From: Paraburkholderia sp. BL9I2N2
Lineage (GTDB): Bacteria > Pseudomonadota > Gammaproteobacteria > Burkholderiales > Burkholderiaceae
DNA length: 64,000 nucleotides
Direction: 5' to 3'
NCBI RefSeq assembly: GCF_004339745.1
Contig: NZ_SMGP01000001.1
Location: forward strand, 1,984,001-2,048,000
Notes under the pieces: model-generated
Database searches by the model: none
Told to the model about the DNA's origin: nothing
The model's input: the letters and a program-made list of their open reading frames with translations, nothing else
Position numbers and translations under genes: made by a program
In this document: in pieces, positions 1 to 7,649 of the stretch
Numbering within the stretch: position 1 is the stretch's first letter
How the letters are laid out: each line of letters starts with the position of its first letter

Positions 1-832
1 TGATGATGGCAAGCCACAGCATCGCATTGATGATGTTGCGGCTCTTGAATCGGTCCACAAGGCGGCCGGATAAGAGGTTCCCGGCCGTCGCCGCCACGCC
101 CCACAGCAAAAACATCCCTGCGAGAATGCGTCCGTCGCCGTGCGTGACACGCTGCAGCACCACGCCCGCATACGTGTACACCATGAGGAACCCGCCAAAG
201 GCGAATAGCGAAGTGAGCAAGGTGAGCGCGATCCGCACATCGCGGACCGGCGCAAGCCGTTCTCGCAACCGGACGGATGCAGGGCGGGGAACGGATGGCA
301 GCATCGTCCAGACGCCGATCATCGCCACGACCCCGAGCAGCGTGACGAACCAGAGAGTCGTTCTCCAGCTTCCGAAACCGCCGATAAACGTGCCGATCGG
401 CGAGCCGAGAGCGGTCGCACCCGTCAAGCCGGCTGTGACCGCAGCCAACGCTCGGCCGCGTTTTTCGGGCGGGGCAAGCGCGGAGGCAACGCCCAATGCA
501 GTAGGCGAGAACAAAGCTGCGCCGAATCCCGACAGAGCCCGGCTCAATAAAACCCAGTGCAAGTCCGTAGCGATCGCGCTGAGCATGTTGCCGGCGACGA
601 AAATACCGAGCGCGGAAACCAGCAGAAGCTTGCGCGGCCAGCCGCCCGCCAAAGCCGCCATGACCGGGGCAGCCAACGCGTAAGTCAAGGCGTAAAAGGT
701 GACCATCAGCCCGGCGAGGCTGACGGATGTATTCAGCGATGCAGCGACGCCAGGAAGAATACCGGCAACCACGAAGTTGTCGGTACCCATTGCGAACATG
801 CCCACGGCGAGTATTAGTAGTCGGCGGTCCAT
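1..832 (-). CDS. MFS transporter, 3' part outside window
   Basis: Reading the minus strand from an ATG at 832 gives about 277 residues with no stop before the window edge. The product starts MDRRLLILAVGMFAMGTDNF and has successive hydrophobic helices separated by short Arg/Lys-rich loops, as in drug-exporter-like members of the major facilitator superfamily. The first helix ends in GTDNFV, and helices 4-5 carry GFGAALFSPTALG and a GSPIGTFIGG stretch typical of DHA1-type exporters. It should be an inner-membrane proton-driven exporter; the substrate cannot be read. It is divergent from the GlxA-type regulator, with 190 bp between the starts, so that regulator may control it. The frame shows no lesion. 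Confidence 0.8.
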   Translation of the reverse strand, partial: MDRRLLILAVGMFAMGTDNFVVAGILPGVAASLNTSVSLAGLMVTFYALTYALAAPVMAALAGGWPRKLLLVSALGIFVAGNMLSAIATDLHWVLLSRALSGFGAALFSPTALGVASALAPPEKRGRALAAVTAGLTGATALGSPIGTFIGGFGSWRTTLWFVTLLGVVAMIGVWTMLPSVPRPASVRLRERLAPVRDVRIALTLLTSLFAFGGFLMVYTYAGVVLQRVTHGDGRILAGMFLLWGVAATAGNLLSGRLVDRFKSRNIINAMLWLAII

Positions 833-1022
833 ACGAAAGCTCTTGCGATAAGCGGTTTGAGGTTGAGTCCAAAGACGCGCGTCGCGCTTTGACTGGCACG
901 CGATCACGGTGTCCGCCCGGCCGACTTTTTGCGCCGGAGCGGTATGGGTAGAGAATAAGCGTCGTTGACCATGTCTCAAATGTCATATATACAAGCGATT
1001 CAGGACATGACCTCGGCGCGCT

Positions 1023-1985
1023 ATGCACACGATCGGCTTCGTTGTATTTCCGAATTTCTATCTAATGGGCTTCGCGGCGGTCACCGCCTTTGAACTGGCG
1101 AACGTCGTGCTCGCAGAGCAGGCATACCAGGTGACGGTTCTGTCCGAAGAGGGCGGGCTTGTATTGTCCTCGGCAGGTATCCGTGTAGAAACGCAGCCAT
1201 TCAGCGACGCCGCGTTCGACACCGTCATGTTTGGCTCCGGCGTCGAGATCGACATCGTCTCTGCCGCATTGACAGCCTTCGTCAGGCGCGCGCTGAGCAC
1301 GTCGCGGCGCATCGCGGCACCCTGCACAGGCGCTTTTATCCTGGCTGAAGCAGGGGTGCTGGACGGCCGACGAGCGACGACACATTGGCGCTTCGCGCAC
1401 GATCTGCAGTGCCGTTTTCCCGAGATAGCCGTCGAAGAGGACCAGATTTTCATCGTCGACGGACCGATCTGGACATCGGCAGGCATGACAGCCACGATCG
1501 ACATGGCGCTCGCCATGATCGAGAAGGATCATGGTCAGGACGTATCACGCGCGGTCGCCCGCAAGCTCGTCGTTTATCATCGCCGCGCCGGCGGGCAATC
1601 GCAGTTCTCCACGTTGCTCGACCTGGAGCCTAAATCCGACCGGATCCAGAAAGCGATCGACCATGCGAACGCCAATCTGCGCAATGCCTTGACCGTCGAA
1701 GAATTAGCCGACGTCGCAGGCCTCAGCCCACGCCAGTTCAGTCGGGCGTTCAGTGCTGAAACGGGCCAATCCCCCGCCAAAGCCGTTGAACATTTGCGAG
1801 TGGAAGCCGCGAGACTATTGCTGGAAAAAGGGCGTTTATCTCTGGATGTGATCGCAGACGAAGTCGGCTTCTCGGATCGGGAGCGAATGAGGCGCGCGTT
1901 CCTGCGGACCATTGGGCAACCGCCCCAAGCGGTCCGTCGCTCCGGCAGGGACACCCGTGGGCCGACTGCGCGCGACCACCAATAA
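1023..1985 (+). CDS. GlxA family transcriptional regulator (DJ-1/PfpI-like plus AraC HTH)
   Basis: The 320-residue product has two parts. Residues 1-180 are a class I glutamine-amidotransferase/DJ-1-like domain with a Cys in the nucleophile-elbow position (APCTGAF, C101). Residues about 212-311 form an AraC/XylS DNA-binding domain with two helix-turn-helices (LTVEELADVAGLSPRQFSRAF and the second around LDVIADEVGFSD). This is the normal length and order for GlxA-type regulators, which usually activate catabolic or efflux genes; the N-terminal domain senses a ligand and is not known to be an enzyme. It is divergent from the MFS gene at the left edge, the most likely target. Target and ligand are inferred from position only. 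Confidence 0.88.
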   Translation: MHTIGFVVFPNFYLMGFAAVTAFELANVVLAEQAYQVTVLSEEGGLVLSSAGIRVETQPFSDAAFDTVMFGSGVEIDIVSAALTAFVRRALSTSRRIAAPCTGAFILAEAGVLDGRRATTHWRFAHDLQCRFPEIAVEEDQIFIVDGPIWTSAGMTATIDMALAMIEKDHGQDVSRAVARKLVVYHRRAGGQSQFSTLLDLEPKSDRIQKAIDHANANLRNALTVEELADVAGLSPRQFSRAFSAETGQSPAKAVEHLRVEAARLLLEKGRLSLDVIADEVGFSDRERMRRAFLRTIGQPPQAVRRSGRDTRGPTARDHQ

Positions 1986-2172
1986 CCGTGCGCTCGTTGC
2001 CGTCAACCTCGCGTTTGGTCGAGGCCGCACGGCATCCGGTCGCAGCTTCTTGCGAAACGGCAAGCGATGCCTGTCCACGATGCTCTGATCTGTTTGCGCG
2101 TCGCAGCGATTATTTACAGCAAGTTAACGGCGATTTGGTTAACCTGATGACAGACAATGCACAGGAGCCGTC

Positions 2173-3120
2173 ATGAGTCGCGCGCTGGTTGGTCTACGGA
2201 CTCTTCTTGGACTCGGCAAAACTCAGCCCCATGACCGCTCGCGGTCCGCGCCAGGCCGCAATGTGATGATGCGGGTCACCCTGGACGCCCAGCACGCCAC
2301 GCCATTGCGCCAGGCGCTGATCCGAGACTGCGGCGATCAGCAATGGACCATTCGCGTCGCGCCGCTGCACGGAACGGGCCGCGTGCGGTTATCGCTCTAC
2401 CTACCCAAAGACGCAGTCAACGGAGCGATTCAACGGCTCGCGCATCTGGCGCCGGCCGCCGAGGTGGGGCGGCTGCTTGAAATCCCCGAGGCGCCGACGG
2501 ACGCATGGCGGGATTTGATGGATGGCGAGCCGTTGCCGCGCGCCGACTCGCCCGCCAACGGCATCGAAGCGGTTGAAAAAGGGGACACCCTTGCGCAACT
2601 GCTTACACCGCATCATGTTCTGCTCGGCCTGGACGTGGCTGACCGGGAGACACTTTTCGCGCAGTTCGGCCGTTTCTTCGAACGGCACTATGGGTTACCG
2701 GCAACGGGCGTGGCTGCAGGGCTCACGGCACGTGAGGCGCTAGGCTCGACAGGCCTCGGCCAGGGCGTAGCCGTGCCGCACGGTCAAATACGATTGCTGC
2801 GCCAGGCCATGGCTTTTTACGTTCGTCCCGCGAAGCCGATTCCGTTCGATGCCCCCGATGGCAAACCGGTGAGCGACGTGGTCGTCCTGCTCGTCCCGGA
2901 ATGGGCAAACAGCACGCACCTGCGGCTGCTGGCCGATGTCGCGCAGCGCTTCTGCGACCATCGGTTCCGCGAACTGCTGCATGGCTGTCTCGATGCGGGA
3001 GCCGTGTGCCAGTTGTTCGCAAGCTACGAGGAGGCGGATCGTGCGGAGCGCGGCATTTCGCACGGCGATCCCGCCCGTCACGACGGTGCGGCGGGCAAAC
3101 GGGTCCGCGCGCACGGCTAG
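2173..3120 (+). CDS. PTS EIIA (type-2, PtsN-like) domain protein with extra N-terminal domain
   Basis: The 315-residue protein has a C-terminal EIIA fructose/nitrogen-type domain (about residues 140-290) with the phosphorylatable histidine in GVAVPHGQI (H203). The first 120 residues form a separate small alpha/beta region (MMRVTLDAQHATPLRQALIR onward) that may be a sensor; I do not recognise its family. EIIA-Ntr proteins are regulatory phosphocarriers rather than transport subunits, and no PTS permease is nearby, so a regulatory role is likely. The ATG at 2173 follows CAGGAGCCGTC. Two GTTAAC blocks 15 bp apart lie 30-50 bp upstream and may be an operator. The very C-terminus is Arg/His-rich and poorly conserved in character. 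Confidence 0.8.
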   Translation: MSRALVGLRTLLGLGKTQPHDRSRSAPGRNVMMRVTLDAQHATPLRQALIRDCGDQQWTIRVAPLHGTGRVRLSLYLPKDAVNGAIQRLAHLAPAAEVGRLLEIPEAPTDAWRDLMDGEPLPRADSPANGIEAVEKGDTLAQLLTPHHVLLGLDVADRETLFAQFGRFFERHYGLPATGVAAGLTAREALGSTGLGQGVAVPHGQIRLLRQAMAFYVRPAKPIPFDAPDGKPVSDVVVLLVPEWANSTHLRLLADVAQRFCDHRFRELLHGCLDAGAVCQLFASYEEADRAERGISHGDPARHDGAAGKRVRAHG

Positions 3121-3487
3121 CATCGTTCCCAGGTCTCTTCCGGGTTGCCGAACACCTGGTCGCTTCCGGCGCGGTTTATGCCGTCGCCGTGTCCTGAGCC
3201 GCGCCTTCGTCCTCGGATTGCAGTCCATCAGATCAGGCCGGCGTATTGCGCCAGGCGATCCTCGTCGCGAAGGTCCTTTCCGGCTTGTCATGCGGTAGCG
3301 CGCCGACGCGATGTCTCTGATCACGCGAGCGGCGTCGATCTCCTTGTATTCGTTCACCAGCCGATAACACAGCGAATCTGATTGAGGTTGCAACGACCTC
3401 GGGGCATCGGACGCTAAAATAAAACGTAGCGCCGGTCTTCTGCGTGAAACCGATTGTCCGATCCCGATCTATCAACGGCAGGCAACC
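3121..3487. other. Gene-free stretch with a possible minus-strand remnant
   Basis: This stretch holds no convincing complete gene. On the minus strand around 3290-3395 there is a protein-like run (LVNEYKEIDAARVIRDIASA) that then falls into poor sequence. Another minus frame nearby ends DEDRLAQYAGLI-stop. The two could be pieces of one small gene broken by a frameshift, but I do not recognise the family. The stretch probably also carries the promoter of the lipoprotein-like gene that follows. Confidence 0.3.
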
Positions 3488-4243
3488 ATGAACACTCACT
3501 ATGCGTGTTTCGTTCGCCCGGCAGTGGCTGCAATTTGTGTGGCTTCGCTTGCAACGCTCGTCGCGTGCGGCGGAAATACCTGCATTAGCCTCGGCGGGTG
3601 TGTCAGCGGAAATAGCGTGCCCGACGTCACGCTATCCGGGACGGCCGCCACCGGCAAGGCGCTCGCCAGCGCGGCGGTCAGCGTCAGTTGTGCTCAGGGT
3701 TCGGGCTCCACCCTGTCGGACGGCGGTGGGCACTACACCCTCACGTTCAACGCCGCGCTTCCCTGCATCCTTACCGTGACCTCCGGCGGCACGAGCCTGC
3801 ATTCGCTCGCATTTGCCGGCGGCACCTTCAATACGACGCCAGAGACCGAGTTGATGCTCGTCTATCTCGCTTCTCAACTCGGCACCACCGAGAGCGCTCT
3901 GATTGCGGGCTTCCCGAGTAACGCACAGTTCCAGCAAGTGCTGGCGAATCAGGCCGATGTGCTTGCTGCGCAATCGGCGGTCGTCACCAATCTGCAACAG
4001 CGCTACGGTGTCACGCTGACGGCGCCGGCGTTTCTGACGACGCCGTTTAATGTTGGGCAAGCCAGCGTCGACAGCGATCTCGACGCGCTGGCGGCCGCGG
4101 GCGCGATCGGCACCAACGGCATGCCCGATCAGCCCGCCGTCGCGCTCCTGTCAGCGGCGGGGCTCGCCCATCCGCTCACAGCGGCGTCCTCATCTTCGTC
4201 CGGCGCCGGCAGCACAAGTACCGCCGCCGGCGGCATGATGTGA
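3488..4243 (+). CDS. Lipoprotein-like hypothetical protein (paralogue at 52.9 kb)
   Basis: The 251-residue product has an N-terminal signal peptide with a lipobox LVAC (C27), so it is probably a lipoprotein. The mature part contains an Ig/carboxypeptidase-regulatory-like stretch (SGTAATGKALASAAVSVSC, then GHYTLTFN), a conserved block TSLHSLAFAGGTFNTTPETE, and a helical block with QFQQVLANQADVLAAQ and LQQRYGVTL. It ends in a Ser/Gly-rich tail closing GGMM. A second gene in this window (minus strand, start at 53644) shares the whole order, including GTAATGKALA, NFLTT/AFLTT and the GGMM end, so the two are paralogues. Function is unknown. The following LysR gene starts 25 bp downstream on the same strand. 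Confidence 0.75.
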   Translation: MNTHYACFVRPAVAAICVASLATLVACGGNTCISLGGCVSGNSVPDVTLSGTAATGKALASAAVSVSCAQGSGSTLSDGGGHYTLTFNAALPCILTVTSGGTSLHSLAFAGGTFNTTPETELMLVYLASQLGTTESALIAGFPSNAQFQQVLANQADVLAAQSAVVTNLQQRYGVTLTAPAFLTTPFNVGQASVDSDLDALAAAGAIGTNGMPDQPAVALLSAAGLAHPLTAASSSSSGAGSTSTAAGGMM

Positions 4244-4268
4244 GGTTTGCTGCACATGGATTCGACAG

Positions 4269-5177
4269 ATGAAAGATGAAAGATTGCTCGAGATGCGCGT
4301 CTTCAAGGCGGTCGTGGAGGCCGGCGGCTTCACCGCGGCGGCGAATCTTCTGGGGGTCAGCCAGCCCTTCGTCAGCCAAAGCGTCAACAGTCTCGAGCGC
4401 AGGCTCGGCGTGCAACTGCTGCATCGTTCGACGCGCACGCAGCGGCTCACCCATGAAGGCGAGCGTTTTCTTTCGTCCTGCAACGACATTCTCGATAGCC
4501 TGGAGGAAGCGGAAGCGCAGGTCCGCTCCAGCGAGCCGACCGGCAACTTGCGCATCAGCGTGCCTCAGGCGTTTGGCATGGATCAACTGGTGCCCGCGTT
4601 GCCCGGTTTCCTGTCGTCCTACCCGAAGTTGTGCGTGCATTTTTCCCTGTCGGACTCCAATGTCAACCTGATCGAGGACAACTTCGATGTCGCGGTCCGC
4701 ATGGGCCGGCTGCAGGATTCCTCTTTGCGCAGCCGAAAGCTCTGCGACCTGCAACGAATCGTCGTCGCTTCGCCGGACTATCTCGCCGCGCACGGCACGC
4801 CCGTGACGCCGCTCGGCCTGTCCAGGCACGCCTGCCTGACCTGGGAGTCGCCGCGCGAGCATCTGAACCAGTGGCCGTTCATGATCAACGGCAGGCTCGA
4901 ACGCGTCGTGGTGCAGGGTAGTTTCCGCAGCACCGACGGCACGACCCTGTTCCAGCTGTGCGTGGCCGGCGTGGGCATCATGCGACTCGCCGCCCACCTT
5001 GCCTTGCCCGCGATCCGCCGAGGCGATCTGGTGCCGCTCCTCTCGGAGTACCAGGCGAAGGACGACACCGCGATCCATGTCGTCTATCTGCCCGAGCGCC
5101 AACTGGTGCCGCGCATCCGCGCCTTCATCGACTATTTCGTCGAAGTCTTCCGCGAGCCGCCCTGGCAGAAGCCCTAG
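4269..5177 (+). CDS. LysR family transcriptional regulator
   Basis: The 302-residue protein has an N-terminal winged HTH (MRVFKAVVEAGGFTAAANLL, then VSQPFVSQSVNSLERRLG) and a periplasmic-binding-like effector domain (about residues 90-295). The DSSLRSRKL stretch and the C-terminal RIRAFIDYFVEVF are typical of the AaeR/PA0477-like LysR group. It stops 115 bp before a class II aldolase gene on the same strand, so it is the likely regulator of the aldolase-MFS pair, although LysR genes are more often divergent. An alternative start at the internal ATG (residue 9) is possible. Confidence 0.88.
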   Translation: MKDERLLEMRVFKAVVEAGGFTAAANLLGVSQPFVSQSVNSLERRLGVQLLHRSTRTQRLTHEGERFLSSCNDILDSLEEAEAQVRSSEPTGNLRISVPQAFGMDQLVPALPGFLSSYPKLCVHFSLSDSNVNLIEDNFDVAVRMGRLQDSSLRSRKLCDLQRIVVASPDYLAAHGTPVTPLGLSRHACLTWESPREHLNQWPFMINGRLERVVVQGSFRSTDGTTLFQLCVAGVGIMRLAAHLALPAIRRGDLVPLLSEYQAKDDTAIHVVYLPERQLVPRIRAFIDYFVEVFREPPWQKP

Positions 5178-5292
5178 GCGCCCGGCATTTATATACCGGC
5201 GTAATAAATCCTATTGTCCGGCGGGCCTAGATCGGCGCCGGGTGTTTCCTTATCGTTAGCGGCATGCGATCACCGTCAACACAGGAGACACC

Positions 5293-6162
5293 ATGAGCAT
5301 CGGCACTGGAAAAAACGATAGCAGCGCGCAGCAGACCGAACTGCGCCGCACGATTTCGCATCCTTCGAACAATTCCATCTATCGGCCGAAGCAGGCAGGG
5401 CTGAAGTTCCCCGATCTGCCCGACTTTTCGTCCTTTGCGCAGGAGCGCCAGCACCGCAAGGAACGCCTCGTGGCCGCATGCCGCGCCTTTGCGCTGCACC
5501 ATCTCGATTACGGTTTCGCCGGCCACCTCACCGTGCGTGATCCCGAGTTCCCGGAGCTGTACTGGACCAATCCGATGGCCGTGCATTTCTCCCAGGTGAA
5601 GCTCTCCAACCTGATCCTGGCCGACCATACCGGCAAAGTCGTCGAAGGCAAGTACGCGCTCAACCGCGCCGGCTTCGTACTGCATGCCGCGGTGCATGAA
5701 GCCAATCCCGACATCGTGGCGATGTGTCATGCGCACACTGTCTACGGCACCGCGTTCGCGGCGCTCGGACGTCCGCTGGACCCGATCACCCAGGATGCCG
5801 CGGCCTTCTATGAAGACCATATCGTGATCAAGGACGAGGCCGGCGCAGTCGCGGTCGAGGAAGAGGCCGGGCTGTCGGTTGCCGACTACTTCAAAAACGT
5901 CAAGGCGGCGATTCACCAGAATCACGGGCTGCTGACGGTGAGCCGCCACAGCATCGAAGCCGCCGCGTTCTGGTTCATCGCGCTGGAGCGCTGCTGCCAG
6001 CAGCAGTTGCTGGTCGAGGCCACCGGCATCAAACCCGTCATGGTGCCGGAGCATAGCTCGCGCTATAGCCGCGAACATGTCGGCAGCGAATACATCGGCT
6101 GGCTGCATTTCCAGCCCATCTATGACCAGCTCGTGCAGACCAGCCCGGACATGTTCGACTGA
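5293..6162 (+). CDS. Class II aldolase/adducin family protein
   Basis: The 289-residue protein has the class II aldolase/adducin fold: an N-terminal ALHHLDYGFAGHLTVRD block, Zn-site histidines in MCHAHTVYGTAFA and a further His in IHQNHGLLTVSRHS. Members cleave or epimerise sugar phosphates or sugar acids, or are decarboxylases or dehydratases of related acids; the exact substrate cannot be assigned. It is 84 bp upstream of an ACS-type MFS transporter and downstream of a LysR gene, which suggests a small catabolic operon for an organic or sugar acid. The ATG follows an ACAGGAGACACC ribosome binding site. Confidence 0.88.
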   Translation: MSIGTGKNDSSAQQTELRRTISHPSNNSIYRPKQAGLKFPDLPDFSSFAQERQHRKERLVAACRAFALHHLDYGFAGHLTVRDPEFPELYWTNPMAVHFSQVKLSNLILADHTGKVVEGKYALNRAGFVLHAAVHEANPDIVAMCHAHTVYGTAFAALGRPLDPITQDAAAFYEDHIVIKDEAGAVAVEEEAGLSVADYFKNVKAAIHQNHGLLTVSRHSIEAAAFWFIALERCCQQQLLVEATGIKPVMVPEHSSRYSREHVGSEYIGWLHFQPIYDQLVQTSPDMFD

Positions 6163-6246
6163 ACGGCCAGCATAGGCCGTCGCATACACAACAAGCCGCA
6201 CTGGCGCGACAGTCAAGCGCGCCGGCGGCGATTCAAGGAGACAACG

Positions 6247-7551
6247 ATGTTGAAATCCGCTTACGGCGATGTCGTCACGCCAGCCAACGCCGAGGACCGG
6301 ACCTACGCCAAGGTGACGTGGCGGCTGATTCCTTTCCTCTTTATGTGTTACGTCTTCGCTTATCTGGACCGGGTCAACGTAGGCTTTGCCAAGCTGCAGA
6401 TGCTGACCGACCTCAAGTTCAGCGAAACCATCTACGGCCTGGGCGCGGGTATTTTCTTTATCGGCTATTTCATCTTTGAAGTGCCGAGCAACATCGCGCT
6501 GCATCGTTTCGGCGCGCGCAAATGGATCGCCCGAATCATGCTCAGCTGGGGCGTGATATCCGCCGCGATGATTTTCGTGAGGACGCCTACCGCCTTCTAC
6601 GTGCTGCGCTTCCTGCTCGGCGTCGCTGAGGCCGGATTCTTTCCGGGCATCATCCTCTATCTGACCTACTGGTTTCCGTCCTCGCGCCGCGCAAAGATCA
6701 CCGCGATGTTCATGACGGGGATTCCAATTGCCGGCGTCATTGGCGGTCCGCTGTCGGGCTGGATACTGAACACCTTCAACGGCACGGGTGGCATGGTGGG
6801 CTGGCGCTGGCTGTTCCTGCTCGAAGCGCTGCCTTCCATTATCGGCGGCATTGCCGTGCTGTTTTACCTCGACGACAAGATCAGCGCGGCGAAATGGCTG
6901 AGCGCTGAAGAAAAGTCGCAGCTCGAGAAGGGGCTCGCGAACGAGTCAGGGCACATCGAGGTGCATAGCGCAAGCGGCGCATTCACCAACCGGCGAGTGT
7001 GGGTGCTGTGCCTGTGCTACTTCGGCATCATCATGGGCCTGTACGGCATCAGCTTCTGGCTGCCCACGCTCATCAAGGCCTCGGGCGTGAACGACGCTTT
7101 CAACGTCGGCCTGCTGACGATGATCCCCTACGGCGCCGCGGCCATCGCGATGGTGCTGCTGGGACGCAGTTCGGACCGGAGCAAGGAGCGGCGCTGGCAT
7201 GTGGCGCTGCCCGCCGTGATCGGCGCAATCGGCCTGGTGGCGAGCACGCTGATGCCCCACAGCGTCGCGCTGGCTGTCGTGTCCCTCACGTTCGCCACGA
7301 TCGGCATCCTTGGTGCACTGTGCCAGTTCTGGGCGATCCCGCCTGCATTCCTGGGTGGCGTGGCGGCAGCCGCGGGCATTGCGCTGATCAATTCGGTCGG
7401 CAATCTGGCGGGCTTTGTCAGTCCCTATCTGGTCGGCTGGATCAAGGATATGACGCACAGCACCGACATGGGCCTGTATTGCGTGGCAGCCTCGTTGCTC
7501 GTGGCGGCCGCCATCGTGCTGACGATGCCGAGGAGCGTGGTCAACCGTTAA
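6247..7551 (+). CDS. MFS transporter, anion:cation symporter (ACS) type
   Basis: The 434-residue product has 12 predicted membrane helices and the ACS-family signatures: YLDRVNVGFAKLQM in helix 1, GIFFIGYFIFEVPSNI in helix 2 and RFLLGVAEAGFFPGIILY in helix 4. Members (tartrate, phthalate, glucarate/galactarate carriers) import organic acid anions with protons. It follows the class II aldolase gene, probably as a co-transcribed uptake gene. The start is supported by CAAGGAGACAACG just upstream. A very strong hairpin follows the stop. Confidence 0.9.
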   Translation: MLKSAYGDVVTPANAEDRTYAKVTWRLIPFLFMCYVFAYLDRVNVGFAKLQMLTDLKFSETIYGLGAGIFFIGYFIFEVPSNIALHRFGARKWIARIMLSWGVISAAMIFVRTPTAFYVLRFLLGVAEAGFFPGIILYLTYWFPSSRRAKITAMFMTGIPIAGVIGGPLSGWILNTFNGTGGMVGWRWLFLLEALPSIIGGIAVLFYLDDKISAAKWLSAEEKSQLEKGLANESGHIEVHSASGAFTNRRVWVLCLCYFGIIMGLYGISFWLPTLIKASGVNDAFNVGLLTMIPYGAAAIAMVLLGRSSDRSKERRWHVALPAVIGAIGLVASTLMPHSVALAVVSLTFATIGILGALCQFWAIPPAFLGGVAAAAGIALINSVGNLAGFVSPYLVGWIKDMTHSTDMGLYCVAASLLVAAAIVLTMPRSVVNR

Positions 7552-7594
7552 GGACAAGTTGCGCGGCAGCAATGCCCGAGATGTCGAATGCAGC

Positions 7595-7630
7595 GGCGGC
7601 CACCAGCTTTCGTTCCGGCTGGTGGCCGCC
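7595..7630. terminator. Strong GC hairpin between convergent genes
   Basis: A perfect 13-bp inverted repeat (GGCGGCCACCAGC / GCTGGTGGCCGCC) with a 10-base loop lies between the stop of the MFS gene and the stop of the convergent glucosidase gene. The position suggests a bidirectional terminator, although no clear T-run follows on either strand. Confidence 0.55.
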
Positions 7631-7649
7631 GATTCCAGCGGCCCAACCG

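Noticed and set aside
1988..2176. 62-codon frame whose stop overlaps the EIIA-like start (ATGA)
   Set aside because: The overlap looks operon-like, but the composition, missing ribosome binding site and promoter-like AT-rich sequence inside it argue against a gene.
2740..3393. Long open frame of 217 codons on the minus strand
   Set aside because: Most of it lies antisense to the EIIA-like gene and is Arg/Pro-rich. Only a short part beyond that gene looks protein-like, so no gene was called.
4176..5102. 308-codon minus-strand frame opposite the LysR gene
   Set aside because: It is a shadow of the LysR gene: high-GC antisense codon bias, no family pattern.
5227..6504. 425-codon minus-strand frame
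   Set aside because: It is antisense to the class II aldolase and MFS genes, which have clear motifs and ribosome binding sites.
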